Assembly (NCBI GenBank): GCA_027858595.1
Contig: JAQICK010000104.1
Coordinates: 1-9,878, forward strand
DNA length: 9,878 bases
DNA from: Melioribacteraceae bacterium
GTDB lineage: Bacteria > Bacteroidota > Ignavibacteria > Ignavibacteriales > Melioribacteraceae
Direction: 5' to 3'
Each line of letters starts with the position of its first letter. Positions within the stretch are counted from its first letter, which is position 1. Under the pieces are notes generated by a model. The model worked only from the letters and a program-made list of their open reading frames with translations, was not told the DNA's origin and searched no databases. Of the stretch, positions 1-7,191 are shown one piece after another. A program made the translations under genes and the position numbers.

Positions 1-54
1 AAAATTTGCTGTCATCATTATAGCTCAACCAATTTTAAGTAATATTTTAATAAT

Positions 55-1320
55 TTAGATATGTGTATCTTCATCAAAAATTAAATGTCCAAACGTCTCT
101 CTACTTCTGATAACCTTAAACTCGCTTCCATCAACAAGAATTTCTGCTGGTCTTCGGCGACCATTGTAATTAGACGACATAGCCATTCCGTAGGCACCTG
201 CTGACATTATAGCAAGTTTGTCTCCTCTTCCAACCATAGTTATTTCACGTTCCTTAGCAATGTAATCACCAGTCTCACAAACGGGACCAACAATATCTGC
301 TTGGAAATCAATATTATCTATTTTTTCAATTGGTTGCACGTGATGGTATGATTGATATAGAGATGGACGCAAAAGTTCGGTCATTGCAGAGTTTACTACT
401 ACAAAGTTTTTACCCAGTGAATTTGTTTTTGTGTAAAGAACATCTGTTAGAAGCACGCCACCATTTGCCGTTAAAAAGCGTCCAGGTTCAAACATAATTT
501 CAGCATCAAGTTGCATAAATATAGGAATTAATTTATCGGCCAATTCCTTTGGAGTAAAGGGTGTTTCATCATTGTAAAGCACACCAATACCACCTCCAAT
601 ATCAAAATGTTTTAATGGAATTCCAGCATATTGAATTTTTTTATAAAGCTCCGCCATTTTAATAACAGCTTCTACAAATGGTTGAACTGTTGTTATTTGT
701 GAGCCAATGTGCATGTCAATACCCACAAGCTCAATGTTGCTAAGTTTTGAACATTCAAGAAACATATCGTAAGCGTAAATGGAATCTATTCCAAATTTGT
801 TTTCAGCCAATCCAGTAGAAACATATGGATGAGTTTTGGCATCAACATCAGGGTTTACACGTATTGCAACATGAGCAGTTATATTCAACTCTTGAGCAAT
901 GTCGTTGATAACATAAACTTCTTCAATAGATTCGGCTTTAATTACAAAAACGCCTTTTTCTAAACCGAGCCGTATCTCCTCATCTGTTTTGCCAACACCA
1001 GTTAGGAGCATATCTTTAGGATTAACACCAGCCTTTATAGCACGATAAAACTCACCTGCCGAATTTACATCTACTCCACTTCCAAGTTCGTAAAAAGTTT
1101 TTATAACGCTAAGATTAAAATTAGCTTTTGAAGCAAAATAAATTTTATGGTTTATAGAACTGAATGCTTCATCTAATTCTTTGTATCTATCTACTAAAAA
1201 TTTCTTACTATAAACAAACAATGGAGTGCCAAAATCCTCGGCTAATTTTGTTAGGTTAACATTTTCGCAGTGTAGCTGGTTGTTGATATATGTAAAATAA
1301 TCTGACTTAAAATAGTTCAT
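55..1320 (-). CDS. lysA: Diaminopimelate decarboxylase (LysA)
   Basis: A PLP-dependent cytoplasmic enzyme that decarboxylates meso-diaminopimelate to L-lysine, the last step of lysine synthesis. The protein has 421 residues from the chosen ATG, the normal family length. It has the alanine-racemase-like barrel followed by the C-terminal beta domain. Visible motifs are the PLP lysine in FASKANFN (about residue 65), HIGSQI (about 204), the glycine-rich phosphate loop DIGGGIGV (about 240), EPGRF (about 278), and the catalytic cysteine in CETGD (about 348), where the family usually has CESGD. The frame stays open upstream to a TTG at 1359, but that adds 13 residues with no ribosome site. It also overlaps a promoter-like TAnnTTTG element, so I chose the ATG at 1318-1320. 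The gene follows the broken PiT gene on the same strand but is 190 bp away, with a hairpin between them, so it is probably transcribed alone. Family assignment is very secure. Confidence 0.95.
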   Translation of the reverse strand: MNYFKSDYFTYINNQLHCENVNLTKLAEDFGTPLFVYSKKFLVDRYKELDEAFSSINHKIYFASKANFNLSVIKTFYELGSGVDVNSAGEFYRAIKAGVNPKDMLLTGVGKTDEEIRLGLEKGVFVIKAESIEEVYVINDIAQELNITAHVAIRVNPDVDAKTHPYVSTGLAENKFGIDSIYAYDMFLECSKLSNIELVGIDMHIGSQITTVQPFVEAVIKMAELYKKIQYAGIPLKHFDIGGGIGVLYNDETPFTPKELADKLIPIFMQLDAEIMFEPGRFLTANGGVLLTDVLYTKTNSLGKNFVVVNSAMTELLRPSLYQSYHHVQPIEKIDNIDFQADIVGPVCETGDYIAKEREITMVGRGDKLAIMSAGAYGMAMSSNYNGRRRPAEILVDGSEFKVIRSRETFGHLIFDEDTHI

Positions 1321-1356
1321 TAAATTCTCGTTATAAGTTTTAAAATAATAACCACT

Positions 1357-1364
1357 CAAAAATA
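1357..1364 (-). promoter_or_regulatory. Possible lysA promoter -7 element
   Basis: Read on the minus strand, this is TATTTTTG, a match to the Bacteroidota-type -7 consensus TAnnTTTG. It lies about 37 bp upstream of the lysA ATG. I see no clear TTG -33 element 19-21 bp further upstream, so this is a tentative call that depends on the organism belonging to the FCB group. Confidence 0.3.
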
Positions 1365-1472
1365 GAAAATCTTTTACTGAAGAGGTAATTATTTCTGCTT
1401 GGAAATGCAGTTTATAAAAAGCTCATTTAATTATGGGAGAATTTTACTTTTTGTAAAAGTTCAATAATGTAT

Positions 1473-1501
1473 TCCTTCGAGGGCTTTAATCCCTCGAAGG
1501 A
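1473..1501. terminator. Perfect 11-bp hairpin, possible terminator without T-tract
   Basis: TCCTTCGAGGG (1473-1483) and CCCTCGAAGGA (1491-1501) are perfect inverted repeats around a 7-nt loop. It lies just beyond the stop of the C-terminal PiT fragment and upstream of lysA on the same strand, so it could end the PiT transcript. Neither strand has a clean run of T after the stem, so it may instead act as a transcript-stabilising hairpin. A smaller dyad, ATTCT-TG-AGAAT (1501-1512), abuts it and touches the PiT stop codon. Confidence 0.5.
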
Positions 1502-1511
1502 TTCTTGAGAA

Positions 1512-1937
1512 TTATTTTAGGTGATTATAGTTCTTGCGATAAAGAATAATCAGTTGATTTAAATGATGGGAGATGTTCTCAAAATATGAAAACAAATCTA
1601 AGAATAGAAAATTATTTCTTGATGAGCCAGTAGAATCTTTCATTCTTTTAATTTGCTTTTTATCATATGCTTTTAACTTTTCTTCAAAATCCTTTGTGGA
1701 TTCATCAAATATGTCACAATCTTCATTTTTTAGATTGGTAAGTAATTCAGAAGCTATTTCTTTTAAGTCACTAATTAATTCTAAATCTGGTGCTTTGTGA
1801 TTGTTATCAATATGTGAAAAACTTGATTGCCAAATATTACTCGAATTTTTTTGAAGCATTTGAAGAGAAACAATCATTTTGCCATAACGTCTCTCTTGTT
1901 TGGCATTGTCTGTTACTTGCAGTTTAATTAAATCCAT
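1512..1937 (-). pseudogene. Detached C-terminal PhoU-like domain of PiT transporter
   Basis: A 141-residue, soluble, helical, charged reading frame. Residues 42-48 (HIDNNHK) and the later QIKRMKD stretch (about 95-101) resemble the C-terminal cytoplasmic PhoU-like domain that follows the permease in long PiT transporters of Bacteroidota. It lies immediately downstream of the PiT membrane part on the same strand, in the order expected for one gene. Its first ATG (1935-1937) follows two in-frame TAA codons (1959-1961 and 1989-1991) and has no ribosome site, so the ATG is probably an internal methionine of the ancestral protein. The frame itself is undamaged and could be translated alone, but I read it as the broken-off 3' end of the transporter gene. 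An automatic annotation would probably call it a small hypothetical protein. The domain match is from memory of the family. Confidence 0.7.
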
Positions 1938-1988
1938 AATACTTGCATTGTTTTGATTTTACAATTTTTTCTGACTTTTAATATCCTT

Positions 1989-2219
1989 TTAAAATTTTCT
2001 TAATGTGTCAAGGTCTTCTGCCCCAAGTGCAACTGTAGCTCCATCAACTGTTCCTCTAATTGATGCAATTAACTTTTTACTCTTTTTCATAGATGAAACT
2101 AACGCATCTAATTCCGTAATGTCTTCATTGGCAATTAAAATTTCATCATCTTCCAATTCTTTGTTTTTGTGGAAAATGTGAGATTTAACTAAAATGTAAA
2201 CAACAATTAATGTTATAAA
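1989..2219 (-). pseudogene. Middle piece of the broken PiT gene
   Basis: Translating the minus strand from 2219 in the -1 frame gives 76 open residues up to TAA at 1989-1991. The first residues, FITLIVVYILVK, complete the membrane helix that the upstream reading frame begins (LLYYGEIYAII). An acidic and then basic cytoplasmic linker follows, leading towards the PhoU-like domain. The piece has no start codon of its own at its beginning. It is in the same frame as the 1512-1937 fragment but is separated from it by two TAA codons. This continuity across the upstream stop is the main evidence that 1512-3454 was once a single gene of about 650 codons. Confidence 0.75.
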
Positions 2220-3454
2220 ATTATTGCATAAATCTCGCCGTAATAAAGTAAGGTTGCAACTAAAGCTGTGCCTGTAAATGCACTAAATGCTGTAAAGAAC
2301 CATCCACCAACAACTGTTAGTACTCCAGTAATTCTGTAAACAGCACTTCCTCTTACCAATTTTCTCGCAAGCAAGGATGATTCAAATCTTTCAACACCCT
2401 CACCTTGACGACTTAAGTTTACTTCTGTTTTTGTAACAGACTTTGCTTTTTTAGAAAACCAAAGTGTTACAACCATAATCAATCCGGCAAGAAGAAGTAA
2501 TAATGTATTTGTCTGAACTGGTTTTGCTAATTCTGTCATTACAAGTTTTAGAGGGTCGCCGTCTGCGTTTAATCCAAGCGAGTATGAAGTTAATCCGGCT
2601 AAAGGAACTCCTATGAAATTCACTAAATCGTTAGCGGCAAATGCCAACGCCAATGCAAAAGTTCCAACAAGAATAATAATTTTAAGAATATTAACACGCG
2701 TAAATGAAATTAAAACTTGAAGAAGAATGCCCCAAACAATAACACTATACATTAAAATGTTCCAAGTGTTTATTGCAACCCAATCTTTAATTTCTGCTGA
2801 CATAAAAGATGAGTGTTTTGCACCTTTAATTAAAATAAAAAATGTGATAGCAGTTAAAGCAAGAGCTCCCCAAATAGCACCATATCGTTTTATTCTTTTT
2901 TCGTAATCGAACGTAAAAATTAAGCGAGTCAGAAACTGAACAACAGCTCCTATTGTGAACGAAATAACTATGGAAAGCAAAATGCCCGATATTATCAGCA
3001 GCGCCTTTTCGGAGTTTATGTGTTGATATAAATCCACAATAGGTTGACCAGAATGTAAAATTTTAATAACAGCAATTGCAACGGCAGCACCAAGGAGTTC
3101 AAAAACAATAGATACAGTTGTGGAGGTTGGCAAAGCAAAAGTGTTGAACAAATCCAACAGCAGAATATCGGTAAGCATTACAGCTAAAAAGATAATCATA
3201 ATTTCTGGTAGCATAAATGCTTCAGGATTAAAAATTCCCTTTCGTGCAACTTCCATCATACCACTTGAAAAGGTTGTTCCAAACAAAATACCCGCACTAG
3301 CAATTGTCAAAATTATCCAGCGTGGTGCTGTCTTTGAGCCAATTGCAGAGTTCAAGAAATTAACTGCATCGTTACTTACCCCAACAACCAAGTCGGTTCC
3401 AGCGAAAACAATTAATATTACGAGAACTCCTAAAAATAATTCCATTTCACTCAT
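2213..3454 (-). CDS. PiT-family inorganic phosphate transporter, membrane part (3'-frameshifted)
   Basis: An inner-membrane permease for inorganic phosphate. Both PiT signature repeats are present: GVSNDAVNFL (about residues 25-34) and FAANDLVNFIGVPLAG (about 272-287). An LPTSTTVS motif lies near residue 108, and about ten hydrophobic helices are spread over 413 residues. The Bacteroidota-type form of this family is much longer and ends in a PhoU-like domain. Here the frame stops inside the last membrane helix at TAA 2213-2215, just after a run of four T (2217-2220, minus strand). One extra T there would restore the frame into the following segment. The open part holds both transport repeats, so it may still make a protein, but without the end of its last helix and its regulatory tail. 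The track-longest start is a TTG at 3472. I prefer the ATG at 3454, and the ATG at 3445, preceded by AGAG, is equally plausible. It is divergent from the Na+/Pi cotransporter gene. Confidence 0.85.
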   Translation of the reverse strand: MSEMELFLGVLVILIVFAGTDLVVGVSNDAVNFLNSAIGSKTAPRWIILTIASAGILFGTTFSSGMMEVARKGIFNPEAFMLPEIMIIFLAVMLTDILLLDLFNTFALPTSTTVSIVFELLGAAVAIAVIKILHSGQPIVDLYQHINSEKALLIISGILLSIVISFTIGAVVQFLTRLIFTFDYEKRIKRYGAIWGALALTAITFFILIKGAKHSSFMSAEIKDWVAINTWNILMYSVIVWGILLQVLISFTRVNILKIIILVGTFALALAFAANDLVNFIGVPLAGLTSYSLGLNADGDPLKLVMTELAKPVQTNTLLLLLAGLIMVVTLWFSKKAKSVTKTEVNLSRQGEGVERFESSLLARKLVRGSAVYRITGVLTVVGGWFFTAFSAFTGTALVATLLYYGEIYAIIL

Positions 3455-3506
3455 CTCTAAATTAATAATCAAGTTTAATAAACTGATTTAATCTGAATTG
3501 TGGACT

Positions 3507-3537
3507 TTAATGTTAAATTAATGTTAAGTTTTAACAT
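3507..3537. promoter_or_regulatory. Candidate Pho-box-like operator between divergent phosphate transporters
   Basis: TTAATGTTAA occurs twice, at 3507-3516 and 3518-3527, exactly 11 bp apart. Read on the minus strand this gives TTAACA-N5-TTAACA. That is the arrangement known for Bacillus PhoP boxes, and the 11-bp period is also that of PhoB boxes. A third copy in the opposite orientation, TTAACAT at 3531-3537, forms a 7-bp dyad with ATGTTAA at 3521-3527. The site lies 52 bp from the PiT ATG and 63 bp from the Na+/Pi cotransporter ATG, well placed to control both. That it binds a PhoB/PhoP-type regulator is an inference from position and form. AT-rich sequence makes chance matches more likely. 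Confidence 0.5.
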
Positions 3538-3600
3538 CTCTATTGATATTGAACTTCTATTAAATAATATTACGTCACAAATTATTTATAAATAGGTAAC

Positions 3601-4722
3601 ATGGAAAAGTTAAAAGAGTTTAGTAACAAGTATCCCAACTTAATTGCTGGAATTAAATTAGCAGTTTTTCTCTATCTCTTCTTTTTAAGCCTTGAGTTAA
3701 TGGGCGATTCAATGAAGCTGTTTGGAAAGGATTTTGCTAAAACATTACTTGCAACAACAGCGAACCCTTTTGTAGGATTATTTATTGGAATACTTGCAAC
3801 CTCCATTATTCAATCATCTTCTTCAACAACTTCAATAGTGGGTGGAATGGTTGCTGGTGGTGCATTAAATATTCCAAATGCAATTCCAATTATAATGGGA
3901 GCAAATATTGGAACTTCCATTACAAACACAATTGCGTCACTTCCACAAATTAATAGAAGCAATGAATTTAGGCGTGCATTTGCGGCTGCAACAGTACACG
4001 ATTTTTTTAATTTCCTTGCGGTAATTGTAATATTTCCTATTCAATATTATACTAACTTTCTGGGGAAAGCGTCAGCATTTTTAGCTGAGGAATTTCAGAA
4101 TGTTGGAGGTCTTAAATTTTTAAGTCCGGTTAAAGAAATAACAAAACCAGTTGCAAAATTTATTATTGAACAGATAAAATTTGGGCTTGGAGATGGAAGT
4201 GCCTACAAGTGGATTTCTCTTGGGGTTGCATTACTTATGCTTTTTGTTGCATTAAAATATATGACTGAATCACTCAAGGTTTTAATTATTTCAAAAGCAA
4301 AAGCTTGGTTCGATGAGTTCTTATTCAAAACAGCACCGAGAGCAATGGTGGTTGGATTGTTATTAACAATATTAGTTCAAAGTAGTTCTATCACAACTTC
4401 TCTAGTTGTTCCAATGGCGGGTGCGGGATTGCTTTCATTAATACAAATTTTTCCTTATACACTTGGATCAAATATTGGAACAACAGTTACGGCTATTCTT
4501 GCAGCATTGTTAACTGGAAATCCGGCAGCTTTAACAGTTGCGTTTGCACATCTTCTTTTTAATATAAGTGGAATAATTTTTTGGTGGCCCCTTAAAAGAG
4601 TTCCAATATTTTTAGCTGAGAAATTTTCAGAATATTCAATCAAAAGTAAACTAATACCTGTGGCTTATGTTATTGTCCTTTTCTTTGTTATACCGGTATT
4701 AGTTATATATCTAGTTAATTGA
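3601..4722 (+). CDS. Na+/phosphate cotransporter (NptA-like, Na/Pi family)
   Basis: An inner-membrane sodium-coupled phosphate symporter of the SLC34/NptA family. The 373 residues contain the family's inverted pair of repeats: QSSSSTTS (71-78) followed by GANIGTSITN (100-109), and QSSSITTS (260-267) followed by GSNIGTTVT (289-297). The QSSS motifs line the substrate and sodium path in this family. About eight to nine hydrophobic helices are visible. Unlike YjbB-type relatives it has no C-terminal PhoU domain, and that domain is supplied by the next gene, 8 bp downstream. The ATG start is preceded by AGGTAAC. It is the first gene of a two-gene unit transcribed away from the broken PiT gene, with a Pho-box-like repeat between them. 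I am sure of the family. The direction (uptake or export) is not certain, since NptA-type proteins with PhoU partners have been linked to both. Confidence 0.92.
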   Translation: MEKLKEFSNKYPNLIAGIKLAVFLYLFFLSLELMGDSMKLFGKDFAKTLLATTANPFVGLFIGILATSIIQSSSSTTSIVGGMVAGGALNIPNAIPIIMGANIGTSITNTIASLPQINRSNEFRRAFAAATVHDFFNFLAVIVIFPIQYYTNFLGKASAFLAEEFQNVGGLKFLSPVKEITKPVAKFIIEQIKFGLGDGSAYKWISLGVALLMLFVALKYMTESLKVLIISKAKAWFDEFLFKTAPRAMVVGLLLTILVQSSSITTSLVVPMAGAGLLSLIQIFPYTLGSNIGTTVTAILAALLTGNPAALTVAFAHLLFNISGIIFWWPLKRVPIFLAEKFSEYSIKSKLIPVAYVIVLFFVIPVLVIYLVN

Positions 4723-4730
4723 GGTAAAAA

Positions 4731-5417
4731 ATGATTAAAGAAATTTTAAGTGTGTTTCAATCAAATTCCCTTATGGAAAGGGCGTTTGAGCGATCCTATG
4801 AAATGTTAGACATCACAAATGAGATGTTTAAAGAATCAAAAAAAGTTTTGAGGGAATCGGACTCAAATGAATTTACGTATAACATTGGTGAACAAGACGT
4901 AAAAGTTAATAAATTTCAACGTGAAGTTCGTAAAGATGTTTTTAATCATCTAGCAATGTCTGGAAATGAAGAACTCTCTTCTGGATTGGTGCTTGCTAGT
5001 ATTGTTATTGACTTAGAACGAATTGGCGATTTCACAAAAAACATTGTTGAAATTGCACTAAACCATCCACAAAGATTACACGCTGGTGAGTTTGAAGATG
5101 AGCTTATTACACTTGAATGTGCCGTAGAAGATAGTTTTGGAAGGACAATTTATTGCTTCAAAAATTCAGACGAAAAAGCAGCGTTTAACCTTTTAAAAGA
5201 ATATAAGTGGATTAGCAAAAGTTTTGATGCGAAAATTGAATCTTTAATGAGAGGTGAAGATGAAACCCTTACAAGCGGTAGTGCAGTTGCACTTGCAATT
5301 TATCTACGTGCATTAAAAAGAATTTTTGCTCATCTAAGAAATGTTACTTCAAGTGTTGTTAATCCATTTCATAGAATTGGCTTTAAACCAAAGAAGAGAA
5401 AAAAGAAGCAGGATTAA
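4731..5417 (+). CDS. PhoU domain-containing protein
   Basis: A cytoplasmic all-helical protein of 228 residues, about the length of classical PhoU, which modulates phosphate transport and Pho signalling. Two PhoU-type three-helix repeats can be inferred. The first carries the metal-binding motif DLERIGDFTKNI (94-105), a good match to the family's E/DxxxD signature. In the second repeat the equivalent stretch reads LRALKRIFAHLRNV (192-205), where the acidic ligands appear to be replaced by Lys and Ala, so only one metal cluster may form. The C-terminus is a lysine/arginine-rich tail (KPKKRKKKQD). The start is well supported: GAGG overlaps the stop codon of the cotransporter gene and sits just before the ATG. 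It is translationally close to that gene, and almost certainly its regulatory partner. It is not next to an ABC-type pst operon. Confidence 0.88.
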   Translation: MIKEILSVFQSNSLMERAFERSYEMLDITNEMFKESKKVLRESDSNEFTYNIGEQDVKVNKFQREVRKDVFNHLAMSGNEELSSGLVLASIVIDLERIGDFTKNIVEIALNHPQRLHAGEFEDELITLECAVEDSFGRTIYCFKNSDEKAAFNLLKEYKWISKSFDAKIESLMRGEDETLTSGSAVALAIYLRALKRIFAHLRNVTSSVVNPFHRIGFKPKKRKKKQD

Positions 5418-5427
5418 TATATATAAC

Positions 5428-5460
5428 AAACCTCCAAGGTTTTAGAAACCTTGGAGGTTT
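5428..5460. terminator. Bidirectional terminator between convergent genes
   Basis: Perfect 15-bp inverted repeat, AAACCTCCAAGGTTT (5428-5442) and AAACCTTGGAGGTTT (5446-5460), with a 3-nt loop. On the plus strand it is followed by GGTTTTT. It starts 10 bp after the PhoU-like stop and ends 8 bp before the purB stop, so it can terminate transcripts from both sides. Confidence 0.88.
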
Positions 5461-5468
5461 GGTTTTTC

Positions 5469-6893
5469 TCACAAAATTGTTCCTGGCTTATATTCTTTTG
5501 AGTTAGGATATTTCTGTATATAAACATCAACTTGACTAACAAATATTTTAATTTGTTCTTTTGCATTACCTATTAGTTGATCTGCTTTTGACATTATGTT
5601 TTGTAACTCGTCTAACGATAAACCCAATCTTTTATCATTTGCTAATCGGTCTAATAAATTATTAACCTCTATTACTCCATTTCGCATATCTCTTACCGTT
5701 GCAACAGCATGCTCTTTAATTACTTCGTATGCAGCTTCGCGTGGAGTTCCTTTTTTAACTGCTTCCATTAAAAACGTTGTTGATGATAAAAATGGGAAAT
5801 AATGCTGGTTCTCTTTTTCAATTACCGGCTCAAATATTTCCATTTGTTCAATTATTGTAAGAAATGTTTCTAACATTCCATCAATTGCGTAGAAGCTATC
5901 TGGTAAAGCAACACGACGCACAACTGAGCATGAAACATCGCCTTCGTTCCATTGGGTACCGGAGATGTTGCTAGTCATTGAAACATATCCAGCAAGAATA
6001 TTTTGGAATCCATTTATTCTTTCGCTTGATCTGCTATTCATTTTGTGAGGCATGGCGGATGAACCAGTTTGTCCTTTTGCAAATCCCTCGGATGCAGTTT
6101 CATTTCCAGCCATAATTCTTAATGTTGTTGCAAAACTGCTAATGCCACTTCCTAAAGTAAATAGATTAGAAACCACAGTAAAATCAATACTACGAGGATA
6201 AACCTGCCCGACTGTGTGGAGCGATTTATTAATTCCAAGATGCTTAATTAACTTTTCTTCTAGATCTTTTACTTTGGATTCATCGTTATTGAAAAGTGTA
6301 AGTTGATCAACTTGAGTTCCAACGGCTCCTTTTAATCCACGAACGGGATAGTTGTCAATAAGAGATTGAAGCTGATTTACTCCAAACAATAATTCCTCGC
6401 CAAACATTGCAAGACGACGCCCAAGAGTTGTTGGTTGAGCAGCAACATTATGAGTGCGAGCAGCAATTATTTGATTGGAATATTTTTCTGCTTTCTCAGA
6501 AATTCTAATTAATGCCGTTACACTTTTCCCCATCAATAAATTTAATCCACGAAATACTTGTAGTTGCTCAACATTTTCTGTCAAATCACGACTCGTCATT
6601 CCTTTGTGGATGTGTTCGTAACCAGCGAGTTCGCAGAACTCCTCAATGCGAGCTTTAACATCGTGGCGACTTATACGCTCTCGTGCATCAATGGAATCTA
6701 CGTTTACATTCTTCTTTACTTTCTCGTAACTCTCAATAGCCTCTGCTGGTATATCAAGTCCAAGTTCTTTTTGAGCCTTCATAACAGCAATCCACAATTC
6801 TCTTTCGAGAAGAATTCTTCCTTCGGGCGACCAAATGTTTTTCATTCCTTCAGATGCGTATCGCTCTGCAAGCACGTTGCTTATCTTATCCAT
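5469..6893 (-). CDS. purB: Adenylosuccinate lyase (PurB)
   Basis: A cytoplasmic homotetrameric enzyme of the fumarase/aspartase superfamily. It cleaves SAICAR to AICAR plus fumarate and adenylosuccinate to AMP plus fumarate in purine synthesis. The protein has 474 residues from the ATG at 6893. Visible sites are RHDVKA (about 76-81), MTSRDLTEN (about 99-107), the catalytic histidine in ARTHNVAAQPTT (about 145-156), and the mobile signature loop GSSAMPHKMNSR (about 277-288) with its catalytic serine. QWNEGDVSCSVVRRVALPDSF after the loop looks like the actinobacterial PurB subtype (about 472 residues) rather than the E. coli type. The frame extends to a GTG at 6902, but the ATG at 6893 has GGA 6 bp upstream and is preferred. 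It is transcribed alone, convergent with the PhoU-like gene. Confidence 0.95.
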   Translation of the reverse strand: MDKISNVLAERYASEGMKNIWSPEGRILLERELWIAVMKAQKELGLDIPAEAIESYEKVKKNVNVDSIDARERISRHDVKARIEEFCELAGYEHIHKGMTSRDLTENVEQLQVFRGLNLLMGKSVTALIRISEKAEKYSNQIIAARTHNVAAQPTTLGRRLAMFGEELLFGVNQLQSLIDNYPVRGLKGAVGTQVDQLTLFNNDESKVKDLEEKLIKHLGINKSLHTVGQVYPRSIDFTVVSNLFTLGSGISSFATTLRIMAGNETASEGFAKGQTGSSAMPHKMNSRSSERINGFQNILAGYVSMTSNISGTQWNEGDVSCSVVRRVALPDSFYAIDGMLETFLTIIEQMEIFEPVIEKENQHYFPFLSSTTFLMEAVKKGTPREAAYEVIKEHAVATVRDMRNGVIEVNNLLDRLANDKRLGLSLDELQNIMSKADQLIGNAKEQIKIFVSQVDVYIQKYPNSKEYKPGTIL

Positions 6894-6931
6894 TTTTTCC
6901 ACATATAATGTTTAGTCAATTATTTCTAATG

Positions 6932-6939
6932 CAAATTTA
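6932..6939 (-). promoter_or_regulatory. Possible purB promoter -7 element
   Basis: On the minus strand this reads TAAATTTG followed by C, matching the Bacteroidota-type -7 consensus TAnnTTTG. It lies 38 bp upstream of the purB ATG, giving a plausible leader of about 30 nt. About 21 bp further upstream is GTTTTAG, only a weak -33 candidate. Confidence 0.35.
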
Positions 6940-6987
6940 CCTAAAAAATATTACTGATTTCTAAAACTTCACTTTTTGATAAGTATC

Positions 6988-7030
6988 CAAACCAAATCAA
7001 TTGCCCCTAGTTCATGAAATATTTGGTTTG
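6988..7030. repeat. Inverted repeat in the purB/symporter divergent region
   Basis: CAAACCAAAT (6988-6997) and ATTTGGTTTG (7021-7030) are perfect 10-bp arms separated by 23 bp. The spacer contains the palindrome TTCATGAA (7011-7018). It is too far from either start for a leader hairpin and the loop is long, so a regulator-binding dyad is more likely than a terminator. Its function is unknown. The rest of the 319-bp gap 6894-7212 holds no credible gene. Confidence 0.4.
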
Positions 7031-7062
7031 AATTACATGAATTCTTACTAAAATTTCCAAAT

Positions 7063-7082
7063 ATTAAGAAAAAAATCTTAAT
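7063..7082. repeat. Short A-loop inverted repeat
   Basis: ATTAAGA (7063-7069) and TCTTAAT (7076-7082) flank a loop of six A. It lies in the AT-rich region upstream of the symporter operon. The arms are short and AT-rich, so chance is possible. Confidence 0.25.
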
Positions 7083-7171
7083 TGCAAAACTATTTAGAGG
7101 ATAATAGTATCAACACTCTTCGAATTGGCTATTTCTCAATATTTTATTTCGGCATAAATTTTGCGATAGTA

Positions 7172-7191
7172 TAGTTTACCATACTAAACTA
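7172..7191. promoter_or_regulatory. Dyad just upstream of the symporter operon, possible operator
   Basis: TAGTTTA (7172-7178) and TAAACTA (7185-7191) are perfect 7-bp arms with a 6-bp spacer. The dyad ends 21 bp before the ATG of the small-subunit gene. TTGCGA at 7161-7166 lies just upstream, and the dyad overlaps any likely -10 region, as an operator would. This is inferred from placement only. Confidence 0.35.

Noticed and set aside
1321..1359. Longer lysA from the TTG at 1359
   Set aside because: No ribosome site, 13 residues with no family similarity, and overlap with a promoter-like element. The ATG at 1320 gives the normal length.
1360..1511. Lysine riboswitch before lysA
   Set aside because: The gap is only about 190 bp including the PiT terminator hairpin, with no sign of the conserved lysine aptamer core. 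The promoter-like element sits very close to the start, leaving no room for an aptamer.
2205..2230. Programmed -1 frameshift joining the permease to its tail
   Set aside because: The bases before the stop (ATA ATT TTA TAA) do not form an X XXY YYZ slippery heptamer, and two further stops downstream would still prevent a full-length product.
3120..3491. 123-residue plus-strand reading frame opposite the PiT gene
   Set aside because: It lies wholly antisense to a clear membrane protein gene and has no ribosome site or recognisable features.
6894..6902. purB starting at the GTG at 6902
   Set aside because: The ATG three codons later is preceded by GGA at good spacing and starts a typical PurB N-terminus.
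6564..6908. 114-residue plus-strand frame opposite the purB 5' end
   Set aside because: Antisense shadow of a well-identified gene, with no supporting motifs.
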